This document shows positions 18,571 to 25,530 of a DNA stretch of 54,194 bases, piece after piece. The notes under the pieces were generated by a model. That model was not told the origin of the DNA. It saw only the letters and a program-made list of their open reading frames with translations, and did no database searches. The position numbers were made by a program, and so were the translations under genes. Origin of the DNA: Armatimonadia bacterium (lineage in GTDB: Bacteria; Armatimonadota; Zipacnadia; Zipacnadales; JABUFB01); the NCBI GenBank assembly GCA_039679385.1, contig JBDKVB010000066.1, positions 1-54,194 on the forward strand, read 5' to 3'. The stretch's first letter is position 1. Each line of letters opens with the position of its first letter.

Positions 18571-21513
18571 ATGCGTGCTACACAACCTTCTGTCTCAGTC
18601 TTCCTGGTCACCCTCCTGCTGCTGTGCGAGGGGCATGTCCTGAGTGCTCCCGCTCCGGTGATGGAGTGGCGTCTCGATGCTACCCAGGTCACAGGCCAGA
18701 GCGTGAAGGCCTCCGTCGGCGGTCTCGACGGCACGGCAGCAAAACCTGCACGCTTGTCTCCCTCGCCCGCTTACATGGACTTCGACGGCACGGAGTCTGT
18801 ACTCGTCAGGCCAAAGGGCGAGGCAGTCAACCTGCCTGCCGAGAAGCTCACGGTCGAGGTCTGGGTGGCTCTTCGCGAGACCTGCGAATGGGGCGGCTTC
18901 ATCGGCTACTTCCAGGACAACGGGACCTTCGAGAAGGGTTGGGTGCTGGGTAACCGCAGGGGTAGCTTCTCCTTTGGGCTGTCCAGTAAGGGCGCCGACG
19001 ACGGTAATGGCGCCATGACCTACCTTCTGGCCTCCCAGCCGGTGCCGCTGCGGAAATGGTGTCATGTGGTCGGCACTTACGACGGCTCGTCGCTGCGGAT
19101 CTATGTGAACGGAGAGCTCTCGACCTCCTCGGAGGCGCAGAAGGGTGACCTCCTCTACGCGCCGGCAGACCTGATGATCGGCGCCTACAAGGACGACGAC
19201 GAGTTCAACTGCATGGATGGCGCCCTGAACCTGGTGCGCCTCTACGATACCGCGCTGACAGCGGAGGAAGTGCGGGAGCGATACGCGAGCACGCGCCAGG
19301 CCTTCGATAGTGCGCCACCACTTGCGGTCGCAAGGCCGGTTTTCGAGCCGATCCTGGTGGATGGTCCCTGGGCAAGCTTCGGCCCGCAGGGCGTGGCGAC
19401 CCTACACTGGGACACGAAGAAGCCCTGCCCCAGTGTACTGAAGTTCGGCAAGCAGGGAGACGCTCCGAAGGACATCCGCACCGAGGCGCTGACGTGCTCG
19501 CACAGTGTGCGGCTGGAAGGTCTGGAGCGGAACACGGCCTATAGCTACTCGATCTGTGTCCCCCTGGGTGACTCTCTAACGGAGACGCCGGCCTACCCGC
19601 TGGACACTCAGTTCGACTACTCGCCCTCGCCACTTCCCGCGGGGGCCGAACCGTACCCACCAGGCGCGACCGATGACCTGTTCGCCCGGGCCGCCGAGTT
19701 CATCCTGCGCGACAGTGGCATCGACCGGGGCTACTGCCTTGACCTGGGTTGTGGCGACGGGAGACTTGGCTGGGAGATCGCCCGCCGCTCCGGACTGAGG
19801 GTGATAGGCGTCTCGACCGATGCCGCAGCCGTGGCTCGTGGACGGGAGGCGCTCCTTGCGGCGGGATGCTACGGTCCGCGGTTGACTCTCCACAAGCTCG
19901 ATAGCCTCTCGAACCTCCCCTTCGCCGACTATACCTTCAACCTTGTCATATCCAACGAGGCGTTGGCCTCGGGAGCCGTTCCCGGCTCGGCTGCGGAGGT
20001 GTTCGCCAGGCTGCGTCCACTCGGTGGGAAAGCCTACGTGGGCGCTCCTGCCGCAAGTGAGACAGCGTTGCAGGCATGGTTGCGTGGGGCTGATGGGGCC
20101 GACCGAGCACCGACTCCAGCCGTGGGCACCACACCTCCACCACGCGATCCTGTCAGGCGCTTGCAGGACGGCCCGGGCGGCCGGTGGGCAATCCTTGAGC
20201 ATCGTGAGGCTCTGCCCGGGGCCGGCGAGTGGACCCACGCCTACGGGAACGCCGCTCAGACCGCCGGCAGTGGAGACTTCCTTGTCTACGGCACCACGGG
20301 CGACAACCTGGAAGTCCAGTGGTTCGGCCTGCCGGGACCCAACGCAATGGTGGATCGCTTGGCCCGCAAGCAGGGGCCCTTGTCTACCGCGGGTAGGCTC
20401 TTCACGCTCGCCAACGACCGCATCATCGCCCAGGATGCCTACAACGGAACGATCCTCTGGTCGACGGAGATGCCTGGGCTGCTGCGCAACAACCTTCCTC
20501 GCAACACGGGCAACGCCTGTGCGGACGATAGGCACCTGTTTGTCGCAATGCGCGACCGGTGCTGGCGCCTCGACACCGCCACCGGTCAGCGCGACTTCAG
20601 CTACCCGGTGACCGAGGGCCAAAGCGACGAGGAGATGTTCTGGGGCTACGTGGCGTGCACCGGCGGTGTTCTGGTGGGCAGCGCCGTCAGGAGAGGCAAC
20701 TTCGAGACCGAGTACAAGGGCCCCAGGTTCTGGTTCGATGGACAGACCGGGCGGGACGTGCTCAATGTCTGTAGCGACAGCCTGTTCGCCTGCGCCATCG
20801 ATGACGGCACCCGTCTTTGGACCTACTCCGGTGGACTTGTGATCAACTCGACCCTCGCCATGAGCGGGGGCAGACTCTACTTTCTGGAGAGCCGTGCCCC
20901 CGAGGCGCTGGAAGCTGTCAGCCGACAGCTCGGAGCCCCCTTGTGGAGCGACGTCCGCCTGGTGGCACTCGACGTGCACACCGGAAAGGTCCTCTGGACA
21001 CGCCCCTTCGAGCATCCCGAGCAGCCCATCGTGGTCTACTTGCTGTGCGACGCGGAACGGCTTGCCGTGGTGAGCTCCTTTGGGGGCAAGTACCGCCTGC
21101 GGACCTTCTCGACCAGCGACGGAGCCGCGGGCTGGCAGGCCGAGGACCCCTGGCGCACCAACAACCACGGGCACCACATACAGCACCCGGTGCTCACGAT
21201 GGGACGGCTATTCCTGGAGCCCCACGTCTACGACTGGGAGACGGGCAGCAAGCTCGACCTCACCTTCCCCGGCAGGTCGAAGTGCGGGACGATCACGGCG
21301 GCCGCCACCTTGCTGCACTACCGGGACCTCAGCGACGAGGTGTGGAACCTGACCACGAACACCCAGAGCGAGTTCAACCTGCTGCGGTCTGGGTGCTGGA
21401 TCGGGATGATCTCCGGCAACGGTCTGCTCATGTCTCCCGAGTCCGCCGGCGGCTGCACTTGCCGCTGGCCAGTCTACACGTCGCTGACCTACCGCACGAA
21501 GAACGACTACTGA
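18571..21513 (+). CDS. Secreted LamG / methyltransferase / PQQ-propeller fusion protein
   Basis: 980 residues. The N-terminal signal peptide is VSVFLVTLLLLCEGHVLSA. A LamG concanavalin-like domain follows (about 31-235; KLTVEVWV, WCHVVGTYDG, RIYVNGEL). Next is a fibronectin/purple-acid-phosphatase-N-like beta domain (about 255-345; LEGLERNTAYSYSI). Then comes a class I SAM methyltransferase domain (about 365-550) with motif I DLGCGDGRLG at Asp391-Gly397 and FADYTFNLVISNEAL. From about residue 553 a PQQ-like beta-propeller runs to the end (repeated AxDxxxGxxLW elements such as DAYNGTILW and DVHTGKVLW). Cytoplasmic-type methyltransferase chemistry behind a signal peptide is odd, since SAM is not expected outside the cell. 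ATG 18571 is preferred over 18565 because AAGGAG (18558-18563) then sits at seven bases. Confidence 0.8.
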   Translation: MRATQPSVSVFLVTLLLLCEGHVLSAPAPVMEWRLDATQVTGQSVKASVGGLDGTAAKPARLSPSPAYMDFDGTESVLVRPKGEAVNLPAEKLTVEVWVALRETCEWGGFIGYFQDNGTFEKGWVLGNRRGSFSFGLSSKGADDGNGAMTYLLASQPVPLRKWCHVVGTYDGSSLRIYVNGELSTSSEAQKGDLLYAPADLMIGAYKDDDEFNCMDGALNLVRLYDTALTAEEVRERYASTRQAFDSAPPLAVARPVFEPILVDGPWASFGPQGVATLHWDTKKPCPSVLKFGKQGDAPKDIRTEALTCSHSVRLEGLERNTAYSYSICVPLGDSLTETPAYPLDTQFDYSPSPLPAGAEPYPPGATDDLFARAAEFILRDSGIDRGYCLDLGCGDGRLGWEIARRSGLRVIGVSTDAAAVARGREALLAAGCYGPRLTLHKLDSLSNLPFADYTFNLVISNEALASGAVPGSAAEVFARLRPLGGKAYVGAPAASETALQAWLRGADGADRAPTPAVGTTPPPRDPVRRLQDGPGGRWAILEHREALPGAGEWTHAYGNAAQTAGSGDFLVYGTTGDNLEVQWFGLPGPNAMVDRLARKQGPLSTAGRLFTLANDRIIAQDAYNGTILWSTEMPGLLRNNLPRNTGNACADDRHLFVAMRDRCWRLDTATGQRDFSYPVTEGQSDEEMFWGYVACTGGVLVGSAVRRGNFETEYKGPRFWFDGQTGRDVLNVCSDSLFACAIDDGTRLWTYSGGLVINSTLAMSGGRLYFLESRAPEALEAVSRQLGAPLWSDVRLVALDVHTGKVLWTRPFEHPEQPIVVYLLCDAERLAVVSSFGGKYRLRTFSTSDGAAGWQAEDPWRTNNHGHHIQHPVLTMGRLFLEPHVYDWETGSKLDLTFPGRSKCGTITAAATLLHYRDLSDEVWNLTTNTQSEFNLLRSGCWIGMISGNGLLMSPESAGGCTCRWPVYTSLTYRTKNDY

Positions 21514-21537
21514 GCCCGCCCTCGGGAGCAAGATCCT

Positions 21538-22920
21538 GTGAGAAGAGAATCGCGGATGACAGGGAACCTACCTGGTCGCGCCCGGCCTCTGGTCTGGGGC
21601 ACCCTTGTGCTTTTCTCGGCTGCCCTGGGTTGGGCCGAGGACTGGCCGACCTACAACCACGATGCCCGGCGTAGCGGCACGACGGCCGAACGCCTCAGCG
21701 TGGCCTCGCTTGGGCTGCGCTGGACGTATGAGTCCAGCGTCCCGATTCAGCCTGCCTGGCCTGGGCCGGCCCCGAGGGACTTCTACAACTCACCCACTGT
21801 GAACAACGCGGACCGACTGGACCTCGATGCTGTGTTCCAGGTTGCAGCGGTGGGCGACTGTGTGCTATTCGGCTCGCCCTCGGAGGATACTCTCTGGTGC
21901 CTCGATGCGAAGACCGGTCGCCCGAGATGGCACTTCGTGGCCGATGGACCGGTGCGGTTCGCCCCGCACGTCGTCGACGGCAGAGTCTACTTCGGCGCCG
22001 ACGACGGAGTGGTGTACTGCCTGGCCCTGTCGGACGGTGCGTTGCTGTGGCAGACGCCCATCGCGCCCAGCGCTCACAAGGTGCCCAGCGATGGTAAGCT
22101 GGTCTCTCTCTGGCCCAACCGAAGCGGCGTCGTGGTCCGGGATGGCGTCGTCTACTGCGCTGCCGGTGTCTTCCCTGCGGAGGGCGTCTATGTCTGCGCT
22201 CTGGACGCCCGCCTGGGCTCTGATACCGGCCCGGGGCTCTATCGTGAGCGGTTCATCGACATGTCACTGCAGGGCTACGTGCTGGCCTCGCCCGAGCGAG
22301 TCTACTTCCCCGGTGGCCGCTCGGGACCCTGGGTCTTCACTCGCCTTTCGGGGGAACGCAAGGGTCAGTTGGGTGGCGGCGGCGGCACCTATGCCGTGGT
22401 CTCTGAGGACGACTCCCTGATCTACGGGCCGGGCAAGACCTCGGCAACGCTTGAGGAGTTCCGCGGGTCTACGCGCGACAACCTTGCTGCCTTCCCCGGC
22501 GGTCGTCATATCGTGGTGACACGCGACTGCAGCTACGTCGCCACCAGCGCTGAGCTGATCTGCATCGACCGGACGCGCTACCTGCAGATCGGAGCCGAGA
22601 TCGCCGCACTCGATGCTGAGCGCAGCAAACAGAAGCGCGGCACCGCCGAGTACGACGCCCTCACACAGAAGATCGCCAGGGTCGCCGAAGGGCGAGAGGC
22701 CTGCTACCGGTGGCGAGTGCCTACGGACTGCTCCGACTGCCTGATCCTGGCCGGTACGAACCTGTTCGCCGGAGGAGTTGGCAAGGTCGCCGCCTTCTCG
22801 ACCGAGGACGGTGCCCAGCTGTGGCAGGCTCCCGTCGAGGGCGTCGTGAAGGGCCTCGCAGTCGCGAACGGACGCCTGTTCGCGAGCACTGACAAGTCAC
22901 GCATCTACTGCTTCCAGTAG
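21538..22920 (+). CDS. Secreted PQQ-like beta-propeller protein
   Basis: 460 residues. The N-terminus is a signal peptide (VWGTLVLFSAALGWAED). WPTYNHDARRSGTT is the typical first PQQ-like blade, and SEDTLWCLDAKTGRPRW and ALSDGALLWQTP are later ones. About 350-390 residues in, a polar helical segment rich in Glu/Lys/Arg (IAALDAERSKQKRG) interrupts the blades; a CSDC pair follows. Such proteins resemble BamB and the propellers of quinoprotein dehydrogenases, but no dehydrogenase residues are visible. The start is GTG 21538 (GGGAG nine bases upstream); ATG 21556 is possible. Only 24 bases separate it from the fusion gene before it, so the two are probably cotranscribed and may act together at the cell surface. 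Confidence 0.8.
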   Translation: MRRESRMTGNLPGRARPLVWGTLVLFSAALGWAEDWPTYNHDARRSGTTAERLSVASLGLRWTYESSVPIQPAWPGPAPRDFYNSPTVNNADRLDLDAVFQVAAVGDCVLFGSPSEDTLWCLDAKTGRPRWHFVADGPVRFAPHVVDGRVYFGADDGVVYCLALSDGALLWQTPIAPSAHKVPSDGKLVSLWPNRSGVVVRDGVVYCAAGVFPAEGVYVCALDARLGSDTGPGLYRERFIDMSLQGYVLASPERVYFPGGRSGPWVFTRLSGERKGQLGGGGGTYAVVSEDDSLIYGPGKTSATLEEFRGSTRDNLAAFPGGRHIVVTRDCSYVATSAELICIDRTRYLQIGAEIAALDAERSKQKRGTAEYDALTQKIARVAEGREACYRWRVPTDCSDCLILAGTNLFAGGVGKVAAFSTEDGAQLWQAPVEGVVKGLAVANGRLFASTDKSRIYCFQ

Positions 22921-22977
22921 CATCTCTCGATCTGCGGTCAGCCCTCCCCTGAACACGCGAAGGACGACAGTGACAGC

Positions 22978-24516
22978 ATGCCTTTCACGATGGCCGTCAT
23001 GGCCGACAACCACTTGCCCTCAGTCTCAGGTACGGCTCAGGAAGCCTGTCTGGACTGGGCACTGGAAGCGCTAAGGACTCGCCGGCCTGACCTCCTTGTT
23101 GTGGCCGGCGACGTCACGGCAGCCGGTTCACCCGAGGCCGCCACCACCTTCCGGAGCAAGCTGGACCGAAGCGGCCTATCATATCTCATCACACCGGGTA
23201 ACTCCGACCTGCGCAACCCGCCGCAACGAAGCACGGTCCTGGCTGCCCTGGAGACAGCCTCCGTGCTGGATCACCGGGAGTGCCGGGTAGTGCTGGTGGA
23301 TACCGCCGAGGGCGGGGTGACGCCCGAGGCCCGTCTTGCCCTCACGCAAGCCGACCACGGCCTTGGCGACAGGGCGCTTGTGGTGGTGACCCACTGCCCG
23401 CCGGAGTCGCTGGTGCCTGAGAGCAGACAGTGGTTTGAGGCCTGGGCGCAGCAGGTGCGTCCGTCACTGGTCCTTGCAGCCCACACGCACCGTGACCGGC
23501 AATGCCACTGGGCCGGGACGACGCTGCATGTTGTGCGAGGGGTAGATCCCGACAAGGCGATCGGCGGACCGCCGGCCCTTGTGATGTTCGAGCTGCAGGA
23601 GGGTGCCTGGCGCCGGAGTGACCTGTGCTTCCCCGACGGGACCGCGGACGGTTGGTCATCTGCCGAGAGTGAGGACTTCGGCGCGATGCTGGGCCTGGCC
23701 TGTTCGCGAGATGTCTGCGGCGGCCTGCTGCGGGCGGCTGCGGAGAAGGTGCCCTGTATGGAGCTGCGCGCGAAGGCTGCGGCGGCTGAGCTTGAGGGCC
23801 TTTGTGATGCTCTGGAGGCATGGCGTGCGTCCGATGGCCGTTACCTCTCCTGGCACATGCCTGATGTGCCGTGGACAGAGGACGGGGCTCCGTCCGACGA
23901 GTTGGCGACCTGGCGAGACCTGCTGCGCCTTGGTCTCGAGAGAGGCCTTCAGGCCCTGACGGTTCACGTGCCACGCGCACCGGTGAGGCTCATGCAACCT
24001 GATTCACCGACGTGGCGCAGCCTGGGCGACCTCTACTGCCGTCTGCTCGAACCGGCGGTTGCCCGTGGGGTGCTTGTGCACGTCGAGAACATGCACATGA
24101 CCGCCAGGGACGCGCCCGACGATTCCCGTCGCTACGGGTACCTCCCTGAGGAGTGTCTCGCTTGGGTCGATGAGCTGCGGTCACAGTTGGGGAGGGAGAC
24201 GGTCCGGATGCTGCTTGACCTGGGCCACGCGCGCAACAACGACCCCTTCGCGAGCGAGTTCACACTCGGAGCCTGGTACGCCCTTGTCGGGCAACACACG
24301 GGCGGGTACCACCTGCACCAGGTGGTGTCGAGCGACGGGGGAATGAAGAACCATCAGCCGGTGACGGACCTCCATGGCCCCCTGGTCTCCTTCAGTTCCT
24401 TCCTCTGGGCCTGGCACGCGGGGCAACTGAACCACGCCCCCGTGTTCATTGAGGTCCCCGACGCGGAGGGGCAGAGGGTCAGCCTGCAGACCTTCCGGCG
24501 GATGCTGAAGCTCTGA
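22978..24516 (+). CDS. Metallophosphoesterase fused to xylose isomerase-like TIM barrel
   Basis: 512 residues, no signal peptide. Residues 1-225 are a calcineurin-like phosphoesterase: Asp10-x-His12 (MADNH), GDV with Asp45, Asn75 in PGNSD, His139 in VVVTHCPP, and His169/His171 in AAHTHRDR. The canonical GNH(D/E) is GNSD here, so the catalytic histidine is Ser76. Residues ~230-512 form an AP-endonuclease/xylose-isomerase-type barrel with Glu370 in VHVENMHM, Asp414 and His417 in MLLDLGHARN, His in YHLHQVV and Glu in VFIEVPD. The metal sites of the second half look intact. The start ATG 22978 has only a distant AAGGAC; ATG 22990 is an alternative. Substrates are unknown; a phosphorylated sugar is plausible but unproven. 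Confidence 0.8.
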   Translation: MPFTMAVMADNHLPSVSGTAQEACLDWALEALRTRRPDLLVVAGDVTAAGSPEAATTFRSKLDRSGLSYLITPGNSDLRNPPQRSTVLAALETASVLDHRECRVVLVDTAEGGVTPEARLALTQADHGLGDRALVVVTHCPPESLVPESRQWFEAWAQQVRPSLVLAAHTHRDRQCHWAGTTLHVVRGVDPDKAIGGPPALVMFELQEGAWRRSDLCFPDGTADGWSSAESEDFGAMLGLACSRDVCGGLLRAAAEKVPCMELRAKAAAAELEGLCDALEAWRASDGRYLSWHMPDVPWTEDGAPSDELATWRDLLRLGLERGLQALTVHVPRAPVRLMQPDSPTWRSLGDLYCRLLEPAVARGVLVHVENMHMTARDAPDDSRRYGYLPEECLAWVDELRSQLGRETVRMLLDLGHARNNDPFASEFTLGAWYALVGQHTGGYHLHQVVSSDGGMKNHQPVTDLHGPLVSFSSFLWAWHAGQLNHAPVFIEVPDAEGQRVSLQTFRRMLKL

Positions 24517-24534
24517 CCAGGGCGCATGCCCTGG
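24517..24534 (+). terminator. Hairpin abutting the stop codon
   Basis: CCAGGGC (24517-24523) pairs perfectly with GCCCTGG (24528-24534) around a GCAT loop, beginning at the base after the TGA. No T-tract follows. It probably ends or protects the transcript of the fused phosphoesterase gene, leaving the next gene to its own promoter in the remaining ~138 bases. Confidence 0.55.
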
Positions 24535-24672
24535 AGGGCTCCGGGGCACGGTTGCGCAAGACGCCTCGTCACACTGGAGAAAACGCGGCAGGAGCTCTCG
24601 GCCTTGCGGAAGCGAAGGGAGTCTGCGTCCCCCGGGCTCGGCAACCCAAGGTGCGTCAGGGGGATCCGCCCG

Positions 24673-25461
24673 ATGACCGATCAGCTCGGCACAATGCTCA
24701 CGCGCTGCAGGACCTACACTAACCTCGACGATCTCGAGGCCCGTGATACCCTCTTCGCCACGGGCGAGCGGTACGATGCCCTGGTCCGTCTCCTCCGCTT
24801 CGGTGTCGACCAACTCCAGGAGGTTCTGGCGGTCGGTCGCTATGAGTACGTGGCGGAGCACGTGGTGGGGAAGAAGGTCGTTGACTGCGCGAGTGGGGCA
24901 GGCTATGGGGCGTCGATCCTTGCTCAACGCGGCGCTGAGAGCGTGCTTGGGATCGACCTCGACCCAGCTACAGTGGGCTACGCGCAGAAGCACTACGGGA
25001 GGTCGGGGACGCTGCGCTTTGTGCAGGGCGATGCCCTGGCGCTTGGCAGCCTCCTCGTCGAGCCGCCCGACTGTGTGGTGTCCTTTGAGACGCTTGAGCA
25101 CCTCCCCGAGGCTGGGAGCTTCCTGGATGGGGTCCGTGAGGTCCTGATGCCGAGGCGCGGGACGCTATTCCTCTCGTGCCCCATCGCCAGCGCAATGGAC
25201 GGCGACAATCCCTACCACCTGCACGACTTCACCCCCGAGGCTTTCGCTTCACTGGTCCACGAGCGCTTCGCCGAGGTGACCCTCATCACCCAGTTCTACG
25301 GACTGCGGCCCGGTCTGCGGAAGGTTGGGCGTCTGTCGCGGGTCCTGCGGAACGCATGGATGGGACCGCATGCGGGGATGTTCCCGGCAGACGAGGTCGC
25401 TTGGGCTCGCAGGACGCTCTGTCATCCCTTCATCCAGATCGCGATCGCCCGGAACCCCTGA
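24673..25461 (+). CDS. Class I SAM-dependent methyltransferase
   Basis: 262 residues, cytosolic. The SAM-binding motif is VVDCASGAGYGASIL (Asp71 onward), then SVLGIDLDPATV (beta-2 acidic residue), FVQGDALAL, and CVVSFETLEHLPEAG. This last segment is the motif IV-V region typical of methyltransferases acting on sugars, lipids or nucleotides linked to the cell envelope. PRRGTLFLSCPIAS is the post-motif strand. ATG 24673 follows a purine-rich GGGGGAT. The long upstream in-frame extension overlaps a hairpin and has no family similarity. The acceptor is unknown. It converges with the heparinase-like gene. Confidence 0.85.
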   Translation: MTDQLGTMLTRCRTYTNLDDLEARDTLFATGERYDALVRLLRFGVDQLQEVLAVGRYEYVAEHVVGKKVVDCASGAGYGASILAQRGAESVLGIDLDPATVGYAQKHYGRSGTLRFVQGDALALGSLLVEPPDCVVSFETLEHLPEAGSFLDGVREVLMPRRGTLFLSCPIASAMDGDNPYHLHDFTPEAFASLVHERFAEVTLITQFYGLRPGLRKVGRLSRVLRNAWMGPHAGMFPADEVAWARRTLCHPFIQIAIARNP

Positions 25462-25530
25462 AAACTGCCTCCGAAGCGACCGCCCTGCTGCCGAATACCC
25501 CAGACGTGCCGTGTGTCTGCGACACCGTTG

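Noticed and set aside
17298-18734. 478-residue minus-strand frame
   Set aside because: It overlaps two well-supported plus-strand genes and their separating hairpin, with no family features.
19576-21186. 536-residue minus-strand frame opposite the LamG/PQQ fusion
   Set aside because: An antisense shadow. The plus-strand frame carries the signal peptide, LamG, methyltransferase and propeller motifs.
25513-25525. GTGTC/GACAC hairpin between convergent genes
   Set aside because: The stem is only five bp, and weaker than the hairpins reported at other gene ends.
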